From the IMG/VR virus record IMGVR_UViG_3300036828_000565, positions 1 to 64,000 of that record: DNA of 64,000 nt. One strand, given 5' to 3'. The position numbers were made by a program, and so were the translations under genes. The DNA is from a virus. Shown piece after piece: positions 58,141 through 64,000 of the stretch (the stretch's first letter is position 1; every line of letters begins with the position of its first letter). The notes under the pieces were generated by a model, which saw nothing but the letters and a program-made list of their open reading frames with translations, was not told the origin of the DNA and made no database searches.

Positions 58141-58602
58141 TTAAATAACACCTGTAGGCCAGAAATAAGGAAGATTAGGATCCTCATCTGGCCAATATTG
58201 TCTATAATGTGTTGGGAGTTTTCTTACAAGATTTGATCGGTGCGATCTATGAAATGGTTCGTATCCGAGAAAAGAAGGAGGATTTTCTTTTAATCCTAAA
58301 TCATAATCCAAGCATTCTATAGAGTTACTATAGCCTCTTGAACACCATTCTCCTACAGCACAGGCTAAGTAATACTTAAGCCATTCTTCGTGACCTGCCC
58401 ACATTATTACAGCAGGATGATTCTTCCATTGAGAATTACTAAAATCAAAAGGAACTAAAGAATGAAGATTACTTGGAAGTACCGGTTGATTAAGCAAAAT
58501 TTCTAATATTTGAGCCGCTTCTATTCTCTGTTTTCCGAGCCTTTGATAGTCAAGGTACTCCATTGACTTCACGAAACTCTTCACCGGTAGAAAGGTTTGC
58601 GT
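58141..58602 (-). CDS. Pyrimidine-dimer glycosylase-like protein (MSMEG_6728-type), apparent ACG start
   Basis: RLGKQRIEAAQIL, WKNHPAVIMWAGHEEWLKYY, EWCSRG, HRSHRSNLVRK and YFWP are hallmarks of a family annotated as pyrimidine dimer DNA glycosylase-like. Its members usually begin MQTFLP. Here the codons before the first in-frame GTG (58584) read ACG CAA ACC TTT CTA CCG, giving xQTFLP, and AAGGAG lies 6-7 bases before the ACG at 58602-58600. Translation may therefore start at ACG. A nearby ATG (58606) is out of frame. Role: repair of UV damage, inferred from family. Confidence 0.68.
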   Translation of the reverse strand, partial: TQTFLPVKSFVKSMEYLDYQRLGKQRIEAAQILEILLNQPVLPSNLHSLVPFDFSNSQWKNHPAVIMWAGHEEWLKYYLACAVGEWCSRGYSNSIECLDYDLGLKENPPSFLGYEPFHRSHRSNLVRKLPTHYRQYWPDEDPNLPYFWPTGVI

Positions 58603-58613
58603 ACATTTCTCCT

Positions 58614-58823
58614 TTATGCAGCTTCTTCATTATTTTCAGTTGGCCAGATATTCTCAATAGGTTCACTTAGAGCTTTAGCAATGGCTTGAGCCGTAGTAAG
58701 TGTTACCCCTTTCCCTTTACTGGCATTATACAGAGTCATTCTGGTGAGATGTGTTAATTCAACAAGTTCTCTCCAGCTAATATGCTTACTCTCCATGATG
58801 TCGTACATTAGGGATTTTCTCAT
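58614..58823 (-). CDS. XRE-type HTH regulator, probably leaderless
   Basis: Small helix-turn-helix protein, 69 aa: ISWRELVELTHLTRMTLYNA then TLTTAQAIAKALSEPIENIW is the complete XRE fold ending in the typical IxxIWP. The ATG at 58823 is about 7 bases after the -10 box, so the transcript would begin at or next to the start codon, as with lambda cI from PRM. A further ATG at 58832 overlaps the -10 box and is rejected. Confidence 0.75.
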   Translation of the reverse strand: MRKSLMYDIMESKHISWRELVELTHLTRMTLYNASKGKGVTLTTAQAIAKALSEPIENIWPTENNEEAA

Positions 58824-58830
58824 ATAATTC

Positions 58831-58860
58831 ATTATATCATAAGCTTATTATCTTTGTAAA
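58831..58860 (-). promoter_or_regulatory. Promoter of the XRE regulator
   Basis: Minus strand TTTACA (58860-58855), 18 bases, TATAAT (58836-58831). The spacer contains the palindrome AAGCTT flanked by TAATA/TATGA, a possible operator for autoregulation. The GTTAC dyad of cassettes A-D is absent. Confidence 0.7.
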
Positions 58861-58884
58861 TATCTTTTTTTCTAAATTTTAATA

Positions 58885-59226
58885 CTACTCTCTAACGTTA
58901 CAATTGAATCCAATACGATAACGCCAAACATATGTCGTAGATGCTTCAAGTCCTTCACGTGGACCATAAATTTCGAAGCCGTAATGATTCGTTGGAAAGA
59001 ATGACCACATATGAAGTCTTTTTGCTGATTCTGAAAGAGGTATGAGGCAAACAGCACTCTTATTGTGCCAAACCGCAAAACGAAGATAGAAAAGACCAGC
59101 AAAGGGCGAAGGTGACGTTCCTGTAGAAACGTATATGACACCATGTCTATCTGTAGAACCTGGCTGTAGTATGATAGCTGAGTTATACCCTACACCAGAT
59201 TGTGTTATTATAGTTGGTGTAACCAT
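58885..59226 (-). CDS. Hypothetical beta-rich protein, 113 aa
   Basis: ATG at 59226; weak ribosome site. Strand-rich (GVIYVSTGTSPSPFAGLFYL, HMWSFFPTNHYGFEIYGPRE) and aromatic; resembles a small virion decoration or head-fibre protein in composition. Coding on the early strand argues against a virion role. Unrecognised. Confidence 0.5.
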   Translation of the reverse strand: MVTPTIITQSGVGYNSAIILQPGSTDRHGVIYVSTGTSPSPFAGLFYLRFAVWHNKSAVCLIPLSESAKRLHMWSFFPTNHYGFEIYGPREGLEASTTYVWRYRIGFNCNVRE

Positions 59227-59245
59227 TTCTTATTTCTTTCAATAA

Positions 59246-59638
59246 CTATTCTTCTTGTGAAACCTCAAAAGCCTGTAATGCTGCTTGAGCGATCATCTGT
59301 AATACAAGCGGTGGTGCAGATTTTTTATTCTCAATCTCACGTAATGCTACTAACAACGCACCTATCTGACTCTCTAATTCAGCTTGCTTGACTATCTGCC
59401 CAGCGTTAAACTCATACTGCCTGTCACGCTCACCCTCTGCTTTGACTATACGTTCAGCCATCTCATCTATAGATAGCTCCCAGAGCCAACCTTGTCCATG
59501 ACAACCATAACAAGATTGTGAAATCATGCGTGGTTCAGTATTAACATCCATGTCTCCTGCTGATGCAAATGTCCTACGCGTAACACGTCCACTACTTTTA
59601 CAAATTGGACACGGCATCTTTAAATCATCTAATGTCAT
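59246..59638 (-). CDS. DnaJ-type Zn-finger protein, 130 aa
   Basis: CPICKSSGRV near residue 10 and CYGCHGQGW near 43 form two CxxCxGxG-like half-sites as in DnaJ zinc centres. Residues 55-128 are a coiled coil (ERIVKAEGERDRQYEFNAGQ). Common early phage protein without known function. ATGA overlap with the gene upstream. Confidence 0.65.
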   Translation of the reverse strand: MTLDDLKMPCPICKSSGRVTRRTFASAGDMDVNTEPRMISQSCYGCHGQGWLWELSIDEMAERIVKAEGERDRQYEFNAGQIVKQAELESQIGALLVALREIENKKSAPPLVLQMIAQAALQAFEVSQEE

Positions 59639-59931
59639 TTTTGTTCCCTTTCACTGAATCTTAAGGTTCCATGCTTCTTTTGAATATTCAAGCTAAGTAA
59701 GGTACAATAGTACGTAGCATTTAGCCACTGACCTTTAAACACAGATTCTTCTAGTTTCTTAATAAGTCGCTTAACTTCAGCAGTATTATCAGAAGTCTGA
59801 GGTAGGTGCAAAATCTGATTTTTCGCGTCTCGAGGACTCTTTTTTAACAATGCCATCTCCTCGGGTAACAGAGATAATTTCCAACGTAGTGAGTCTATTA
59901 ATGAGTGGCCGTATTTGATTTCTGTAGTCAT
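59635..59931 (-). CDS. Hypothetical helical protein, about 98 aa
   Basis: The stop overlaps the start of the next gene (ATGA), supporting the frame. The start is uncertain: ATG at 59931 or 59856 (which follows GAGGAG too closely). The sequence (LLPEEMALLKKSPRDAKNQI, LIKKLEESVFKGQWLNATYY) is helical. It overlaps the gene at 59789-60010 in another frame. Confidence 0.5.
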   Translation of the reverse strand: MTTEIKYGHSLIDSLRWKLSLLPEEMALLKKSPRDAKNQILHLPQTSDNTAEVKRLIKKLEESVFKGQWLNATYYCTLLSLNIQKKHGTLRFSEREQK

Positions 59932-60010
59932 AAGCTTGTCCGAAGGTTTTAATAGCTTCATCGTTCCATATGTCTCCAAACTCATCTCTAATATAGTAGT
60001 CATACCTCAT
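59789..60010 (-). CDS. Hypothetical protein, 73 aa
   Basis: ATG at 60010 follows AAGGTACAAAC. Charged and aromatic N-terminus (MRYDYYIRDEFGDIWNDEAI), then a helix and a short strand. The end is low in structure. It overlaps the previous entry; both frames look usable and may both be translated. Confidence 0.5.
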   Translation of the reverse strand: MRYDYYIRDEFGDIWNDEAIKTFGQAYDYRNQIRPLINRLTTLEIISVTRGDGIVKKESSRREKSDFAPTSDF

Positions 60011-60019
60011 GTTTGTACC

Positions 60020-60532
60020 TTAAGGTAGAATCTCTGATATTTCTGACAGTATCAAAGCTAAACCGGTGCCAGGTTTTGGAGTAAAGAAACCTGTTGGTTT
60101 TTGAAGATGTTTACCTTTCCAAAGCGGAGCAAAAGAATCAAAAGCTTCATCATCAGCAATGTTTACAGTATGAGTCTTGGTATCTACTTCAAGTTCCATC
60201 ATTCGATACCTGATCGTACTACAATCCCAATTAGATAACTGAGCTCTACAATTAATTGAAGTCTTATACCATTGCCATACCCAAGCTACGTATCGACCTT
60301 TTGATGTATAGTCATTGAAACCAGCATCAAATCTTGGGTCAGCCATAAAGAACATGACATCTTTATCTTCATATAGAGTAATGATTGGTTCCATCTGTCC
60401 AGGGTGCCACCAATCATGTACAGCAATTGGTCGATCAAAGTTATCTAATCTGAGACCAAACGCATCATTATAGCTCTGTGCCGAAGAAGCAGAGGCTATT
60501 AGAAATGTTGCGATAATTGGAAAGAATCTCAT
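60020..60532 (-). CDS. Secreted hypothetical protein, 170 aa
   Basis: Signal peptide MRFFPIIATFLIASASSAQ, again ending in AQ. The mature part is aromatic (HDWWHPGQMEPIITLYEDKD, YVAWVWQWYKTS) with two cysteines that may form a disulfide. No family recognised. Early-strand exported protein, possibly acting in the envelope or against competing phage. Confidence 0.58.
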   Translation of the reverse strand: MRFFPIIATFLIASASSAQSYNDAFGLRLDNFDRPIAVHDWWHPGQMEPIITLYEDKDVMFFMADPRFDAGFNDYTSKGRYVAWVWQWYKTSINCRAQLSNWDCSTIRYRMMELEVDTKTHTVNIADDEAFDSFAPLWKGKHLQKPTGFFTPKPGTGLALILSEISEILP

Positions 60533-60777
60533 GACTGTCCCGAGGATTCTCTTACTAACTCTAAATCTCCATAAATCAAGAATGTCTGTGTAAGTCTAAT
60601 GACACACTCAGGTCCACAAACATCTTTTACGGTATCAGTATGGTTTTCAAAATTAGCATCAAAATCAACTTTGCTAAGATGTAAACCATCCTCATCTATA
60701 TCCATTATAAACCAATGATCACCAGCTTTCTTTTGTTTATCACAGACATCGCACGATACTATCATATTAGTCGACAT
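60529..60777 (-). CDS. Zn-ribbon-like protein, 82 aa
   Basis: CDVC near residue 9 and CGPEC near residue 53 suggest a four-cysteine metal site. Acidic overall. ATG at 60777 after AAGGAGAAAAAGA, inside the end of the preceding gene; its stop overlaps the next start by 4 bases. Confidence 0.62.
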   Translation of the reverse strand: MSTNMIVSCDVCDKQKKAGDHWFIMDIDEDGLHLSKVDFDANFENHTDTVKDVCGPECVIRLTQTFLIYGDLELVRESSGQS

Positions 60778-60946
60778 TCTTTTTCTCCTTATTATCTTTA
60801 ATCCACAATATTGCCTCTATTTGAAGATTAATAGCTATAGCAGCGTCAGCTTGAACATGAACTATAGGCTGTTGATTATTGTTTATGATTGTATAGAGTC
60901 TCTTTCTTTGCTGTTCAAGTCGCCTGTTAAGTTCTTCTCTTTCCAT
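60767..60946 (-). CDS. Hypothetical helical protein, 59 aa
   Basis: Read directly: ATG at 60946 after GGGAGGTGAA, TAA at 60767. The sequence starts MEREELNRRLEQQRKRLYTI and is a likely coiled coil. It overlaps the gene before by 64 bases and the gene after by 11. Confidence 0.6.
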   Translation of the reverse strand: MEREELNRRLEQQRKRLYTIINNNQQPIVHVQADAAIAINLQIEAILWIKDNKEKKNVD

Positions 60947-61158
60947 TTCACCTCCCTATACTTTCCAAAGAACCTTTGAAACACCATTAGATTTTCTCCA
61001 TCTATTCCCAAGCCCCATTCTTCATGACAAGTCTTACAAATATAGACCCAGTGACCTTTGGCCCCATATGGTCCTTGTTTCACGCGAGCATCAAAAAGCT
61101 CAAAGTTATCTGCTTTTTCACATATCTCGCATGCTTGATTTATAGAAGGTACCTTCAT
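60883..61158 (-). CDS. Zn-ribbon protein, 91 aa
   Basis: CEIC near residue 10 and CKTC near residue 41 make a rubredoxin-like knuckle pair, separated by a GPYGAKGHWVYI strand. The C-terminal third is basic. ATG at 61158 follows AAGAAGAAGA. Function unknown; a ATGA overlap links it to the gene upstream. Confidence 0.62.
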   Translation of the reverse strand: MKVPSINQACEICEKADNFELFDARVKQGPYGAKGHWVYICKTCHEEWGLGIDGENLMVFQRFFGKYREVKWKEKNLTGDLNSKERDSIQS

Positions 61159-61355
61159 TTTTCTTCTTCTTTAAATAAGTCATCCCAACAAACTTCACAC
61201 ATGCCTGAGATACTGTATTCTCTGATACCATTTTCTGTACGAAATAAAGGAGGTTTTCTGCACTTAACACAGATGCCTTGTGAATGGGCTTCTGCTTTAG
61301 TCATACCCGTAGCCATAATCGATATTTCATCCTTGAATCTCTGTAATGGATCCAT
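61155..61355 (-). CDS. Small Zn-finger protein, 66 aa
   Basis: CVKC near residue 29 and CEVC near residue 53, after an N-terminal helix with MTKAEAHSQGICVKC and before WDDLF, match a widespread small phage zinc-finger type. It overlaps the gene upstream by 29 bases. Confidence 0.65.
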   Translation of the reverse strand: MDPLQRFKDEISIMATGMTKAEAHSQGICVKCRKPPLFRTENGIREYSISGMCEVCWDDLFKEEEK

Positions 61356-61572
61356 TTTTACTCCTTTCTAGAATCATTCCTGTTTGTACCCCGAATAAAA
61401 AGATGAAGGCCAAAGTCTTTAATGTAACATGACCTTCACTGGATATAGTATCTTTAATGAATAAAGCAAGACCCATTCTATTATTTGGTTCTTCTGTCCA
61501 TTCATCCATCATTCTACTTTTCTCTAGTTCATCGGTCTCAAGAGCAGCCATTGATGCTTCTAGAATCGTCAT
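61327..61572 (-). CDS. Hypothetical protein with one possible membrane span, 81 aa
   Basis: Acidic helical N-terminus (ALETDELEKSRMMDEWTEEP) and one hydrophobic segment at about residues 50-68 (LKTLAFIFLFGVQTGMIL). ATG at 61572. No family recognised. Confidence 0.55.
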   Translation of the reverse strand: MTILEASMAALETDELEKSRMMDEWTEEPNNRMGLALFIKDTISSEGHVTLKTLAFIFLFGVQTGMILERSKNGSITEIQG

Positions 61573-61574
61573 GT

Positions 61575-61769
61575 TTACCTCAATAGTTGTCCGTCTATTC
61601 TATCTAATAAAGAATAGAGTTCATCAGCCATTTTAACAAGTACAGGGCCTTTTTCAGGATGAGTGAGACGTGATAAAGCTTTAATTAGCTTATAAGCTTC
61701 AACACGAGTTAATTGAACGGCTAATTTTGCCTCCTCTCTGGGCCCTGCATCTTCTGAGTTCCATCCCAT
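61575..61769 (-). CDS. Hypothetical helical protein, 64 aa
   Basis: ATG at 61769; weak ribosome site. RVEAYKLIKALSRLTHPEKG and DELYSLLDRIDGQLL suggest two helices. No family recognised. Confidence 0.55.
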   Translation of the reverse strand: MGWNSEDAGPREEAKLAVQLTRVEAYKLIKALSRLTHPEKGPVLVKMADELYSLLDRIDGQLLR

Positions 61770-61783
61770 TAGATTCCTCTCTT

Positions 61784-62041
61784 CTAGTTTCTTTCCTCCA
61801 GTAAAAGTTCGTTATATGTAGCAAGATTCTTAGCACTTACTAAGTAACCACCACGATTTTTCAGGTTATGAACTGTACAATTCATACACATGTAATAACC
61901 TCGTCTATCTTTACGATGATAGACGATAGCTACAGCCGGAGTAGCACAGGGAATGTATCGATCTACAGATAAAGAATTAGCTTCTTGACACATGTGTTCC
62001 CATGGAATTATCTCAATTAGTGGGATGTCTATCTTTTTCAT
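61784..62041 (-). CDS. Cys-containing hypothetical protein, 85 aa
   Basis: CMNCTVHNL near residues 52-60 and single cysteines near 18 and 32 may bind zinc. Otherwise unrecognised. The ATG overlaps the stop of the gene upstream by 4 bases. Confidence 0.58.
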   Translation of the reverse strand: MKKIDIPLIEIIPWEHMCQEANSLSVDRYIPCATPAVAIVYHRKDRRGYYMCMNCTVHNLKNRGGYLVSAKNLATYNELLLEERN

Positions 62042-62595
62042 GCGGCGGTTATCTTTCTCATAGCTCGTCTCCGTGCATTCTCAGCTTTACGTTGATCCGG
62101 TGTCATGGCATCCCAGTAAGCTTTAATGCCTGATTTCTTCTTTTTAGTAATTATTGTATTTTTTACAAGACCTCGACGCTTCATCTCCTTCTTGCGTTGG
62201 TCTTCTGTCATAGCGGCCCAATAAGCTTTGATGCCAGAAATTCTCTTTCTCTTGTTTCTATCTTCAAATGCACCATGGACGCCGCGTGGCTTCTTGTTCT
62301 TACTTCCTACTGGTCTTCCCACTTTCCCCCGTGGGCGGCCCTTTCGTGTCCGGCTACCCACTTCCATCTCTGTGCTCCCTTGTAGTAATCCGGGGGCCTT
62401 TTCTCGCAAAACCCGCACGCGATCCGATACGCTCCCGGTCGAATTAGTGAGAAGTAACGATCCCAACTCGTTGGAAAGCTCGGCCGGGGAGATGCCGATT
62501 CCTGCTGCGTAGTACTCGATTTGGACTTCGAGCCTACCGTGGAGGTGTGCAATTGCTTTTTGTGTACTAGCTTTAAATTTGTGGCTGGCATTCAT
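62038..62595 (-). CDS. Basic AT-hook-like protein with duplicated motif, 185 aa
   Basis: Residues 75-105 contain RGRP-type AT-hook elements (KGRPRGKVGRPVGSKNKK). Two copies of a 20-residue motif follow: SGIKAYWAAMTEDQRKKEMK and SGIKAYWDAMTPDQRKAENA. The N-terminal 60 residues are helical. Base composition is much richer in G and C than the surroundings, so recent acquisition is likely. It probably binds DNA as a histone-like or silencing protein. Confidence 0.62.
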   Translation of the reverse strand: MNASHKFKASTQKAIAHLHGRLEVQIEYYAAGIGISPAELSNELGSLLLTNSTGSVSDRVRVLREKAPGLLQGSTEMEVGSRTRKGRPRGKVGRPVGSKNKKPRGVHGAFEDRNKRKRISGIKAYWAAMTEDQRKKEMKRRGLVKNTIITKKKKSGIKAYWDAMTPDQRKAENARRRAMRKITAA

Positions 62596-62632
62596 TGTTT
62601 CTCCTTTTAGTTATGCTTCATCATTGTAAAGA

Positions 62633-62650
62633 TGGGCTCGTAAGAGCCCA
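62633..62650 (-). terminator. Hairpin terminator
   Basis: TGGGCTC (62633-62639) and GAGCCCA (62644-62650) form a perfect 7-bp GC-rich stem with a 4-base loop, just after the stop of the membrane-protein gene at 62656. Followed on the minus strand by TCTTT. Confidence 0.72.
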
Positions 62651-62655
62651 CCTGA

Positions 62656-62826
62656 TTAATGGAAGAACCGGACAGTAAGTGCTGAATAAATTAACCAGCA
62701 TCCACTAAGAAGAAAAGCTACAGAAAGTACTATACGTAAGTTTTTAGAGCCTCTAGATACTATGTGCAAGAGTCCTAGTATTGCTCCGAATAGTCCGGTA
62801 AGTATTACTGGCATTGTAGTAGGCAT
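62656..62826 (-). CDS. Two-span membrane protein, 56 aa
   Basis: ATG at 62826 follows AAGGAGTGTAATT; the longer frame to 62874 overlaps the Tat-protein gene. Two hydrophobic spans (about residues 6-22 and 31-48) around a basic turn (VSRGSKNLR). Size and topology suit a holin or small inhibitor. Coded directly after the Tat-signal protein, which may be functionally linked. Confidence 0.6.
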   Translation of the reverse strand: MPTTMPVILTGLFGAILGLLHIVSRGSKNLRIVLSVAFLLSGCWLIYSALTVRFFH

Positions 62827-62837
62827 AATTACACTCC

Positions 62838-63665
62838 TTACAGCGGGCAAACCATTCCATGTCCAATGCCCCATGCGAAAGAACCAAGAGTACCAGCGAT
62901 TCCTATATCAGTTAGAATACCAGCGGCAAGTACTCCTGCAATTCCTAAATCTGCTAATCCTCCAGTCATAACACTTAATACAAAAAATCCAAGACCAGCC
63001 GCGTAGCTATCAAATGCATCCCATTGACATTCAGAAGGGGAAGGTCCATTTTCATTTATCGGTGGATTTTGTGGCGCTTTCTGAACTACTAGAGGTTGAG
63101 GTTGATAATACTTTCCTTGGAAGTATACAGGTTTTGGAGTTAGCATGGCGGCAATATTAGAGCATTGGTTGCGAGCTTTAATAATATATGGGTACATTCC
63201 ATTTGCTCGCATATTGTTAAGGGTTACTGTTCGATAATCAACCCCGCCTGAAATTGCCTGTCCCGAAGACGCAAACCAATTTAGATAAGCAGAAACTGTT
63301 TGATTTGTAACTGATGGATTATACAGTCTAACAGTAGCGGCTGCCGCACTAACTCTGACATAAGCCGCAGTGAGTTGATTCTCATTAACTCCATTGTAGT
63401 ATGGCTTAATCATGTTATCCATACCATACCCAGCCCAGAAATAAGCCAACGTGTTGTAAGTATTTGAAAGATTCTTGTAATCCGTCGGCGTTATTGTACC
63501 GTAAAAATGTTTTGCTGCAACTTGAGCAATAGACTTACCAGTATTAATAAATACGTTCGGATCAATAGTAACTGCTCCTACCTTTCTTGGTGTAAGGATT
63601 GAAGGAATAGCAAGGGACGCTGTAGCTAATCCAGTGCTGGTAAGAAACTTTCTACGATCTATCAT
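62838..63665 (-). CDS. Tat-signal exported protein of unknown function, 275 aa
   Basis: Residues 1-31 form a twin-arginine signal (DRRKFLTSTGLATASLAIPS, then a GA cleavage-like site). The middle has Tyr/Asn/Ala-rich helices. The last 55 residues are a Gly/Ala-rich hydrophobic stretch (GGLADLGIAGVLAAGILTDI) ending in CPL, which looks membrane-active. No family recognised. A folded-export route in a phage gene is unusual. Together with the small membrane protein downstream it could be an envelope-acting pair. Confidence 0.62.
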   Translation of the reverse strand: MIDRRKFLTSTGLATASLAIPSILTPRKVGAVTIDPNVFINTGKSIAQVAAKHFYGTITPTDYKNLSNTYNTLAYFWAGYGMDNMIKPYYNGVNENQLTAAYVRVSAAAATVRLYNPSVTNQTVSAYLNWFASSGQAISGGVDYRTVTLNNMRANGMYPYIIKARNQCSNIAAMLTPKPVYFQGKYYQPQPLVVQKAPQNPPINENGPSPSECQWDAFDSYAAGLGFFVLSVMTGGLADLGIAGVLAAGILTDIGIAGTLGSFAWGIGHGMVCPL

Positions 63666-63687
63666 TATTTCCCCTTTTAGTGTACTC

Positions 63688-63779
63688 CCAAGGTAGGCAG
63701 ATGTCGAAGACTGAATACTTGTACTAATTCAGCCGATAGGCCCAGAGGCAAATCAAGGCCCACCACCTGCCTACCGTGG
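63688..63779 (-). ncRNA. Structured 5' leader upstream of the Tat gene
   Basis: CCAAGGTAGGCAG (63688-63700) pairs with CTGCCTACCGTGG (63767-63779), 12 of 13 positions. Inside lie CTGAAT/ATTCAG (63711-63716, 63727-63732) and a shorter GGCC/GGCC stem (63739-63742, 63757-63760). This gives a possible three-way junction 22 bases before the Tat-gene start. It may be a regulatory RNA or an elaborate terminator for the gene before. Confidence 0.5.
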
Positions 63780-63786
63780 CAATACA

Positions 63787-63939
63787 CTAGTTTACCGGTC
63801 CTTGTCGTCTAACTATTTCATCAATTTCTTTAAAAACATCGTTCTTTTCTTCTTCCATACACCCAACTAATTGTTTACCATCCTTATATGTGGAATAGGC
63901 CTCTATTCCTGCCTTTACTCCTCTGATGAACGCATCCAT
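63787..63939 (-). CDS. Hypothetical protein, 50 aa
   Basis: Read directly: ATG at 63939, TAG at 63787. GGAG lies 10 bases before the start, a bit far. The sequence (MDAFIRGVKAGIEAYSTYKD onward) is helical and charged. It stands before the structured leader. No family recognised. Confidence 0.5.
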   Translation of the reverse strand: MDAFIRGVKAGIEAYSTYKDGKQLVGCMEEEKNDVFKEIDEIVRRQGPVN

Positions 63940-64000
63940 CTGGACTTCACTCCTACTATTTGTTATGCGTTCATTTTCGATAGCGTAATCCCAATACTTT

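Noticed and set aside
58885-59144. Second minus frame of 90 codons
   Set aside because: Alternative frame within the 58885-59226 gene, without a ribosome site.
62197-62591. Three further frames on both strands
   Set aside because: They arise from the G/C-rich patch of the AT-hook gene, whose repeated motif supports only the 62038-62595 frame.
1-64000. tRNA genes
   Set aside because: TTCGA-type segments (for example near 54518 and 48655) lie inside coding frames and no cloverleaf could be built.
1-64000. CRISPR arrays, insertion sequences, integrase or attachment sites
   Set aside because: No regularly spaced repeats, transposase-like frames, or recombinase motifs were found; the only mobile-type gene is the HNH endonuclease.

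Overview
The window is part of a tailed double-stranded DNA phage genome. It carries a contractile-tail (myovirus-type) virion module, its own replication genes and many small accessory genes. There are no rRNA, tRNA, integrase or CRISPR signals. Strong AGGAGG-type ribosome sites and TTTACA/TGTACA-17-TATAAT promoters point to a host with ordinary sigma70 and Shine-Dalgarno use. Sec signal peptides ending in AQ and a chitobiase C-terminal-like domain are common in environmental Gram-negatives such as Acidobacteriota, but the host cannot be fixed from the sequence.

Layout. 434-1102 (+): two genes, one possibly a small terminase. 1099-4073 (-): a block of very small, probably early genes, several driven by near-identical copies of one promoter cassette; it includes two winged-helix-like proteins. 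4141-39822 (+): the late module. In order this holds two small membrane proteins, TerL, three large signal-peptide-bearing fibre or spike proteins, a DUF1073-type portal, an ADP-ribosyltransferase-like protein, an inorganic-pyrophosphatase-like protein, a DUF2213 protease/scaffold, a decoration protein, a DUF2184 capsid protein, neck proteins, a DUF3383 sheath and DUF3277 tube, a tail chaperone with a probable -1 frameshift, a tape measure with a lytic transglycosylase, the baseplate, and fibre proteins. A perfect hairpin at 39832-39855 separates this from the opposing module.

39862-63939 (-): replication, nucleotide metabolism and accessory genes. The core is an archaeo-eukaryotic-type primase, SNF2-like helicase, UvrD-like helicase and family A DNA polymerase. 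Nucleotide genes are ThyX, a MazG-like pyrophosphohydrolase, dCMP deaminase, a thymidylate-synthase homologue carrying the Asn-to-Asp change of dCMP hydroxymethylases, and a nucleotide kinase fused to a uracil-DNA-glycosylase-like domain. A GT-B-like glycosyltransferase candidate lies in the same operon. Together these resemble a T4-like route to glucosylated or otherwise hypermodified cytosine in an unrelated phage; this is the leading hypothesis of the window. The far right holds many small Zn-ribbon proteins, a Tat-signal protein with a structured 5' leader, and a basic AT-hook-like protein.

Cross-cutting structure. A promoter cassette is repeated four times with fixed geometry. A ~110-bp intergenic element occurs three times, at about 30.4, 39.0 and 51.9 kb. 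A beta-rich insertion domain recurs in several virion proteins. No endolysin/holin cassette was recognised. Several genes too short for ordinary ORF calling were found by reading the sequence directly.
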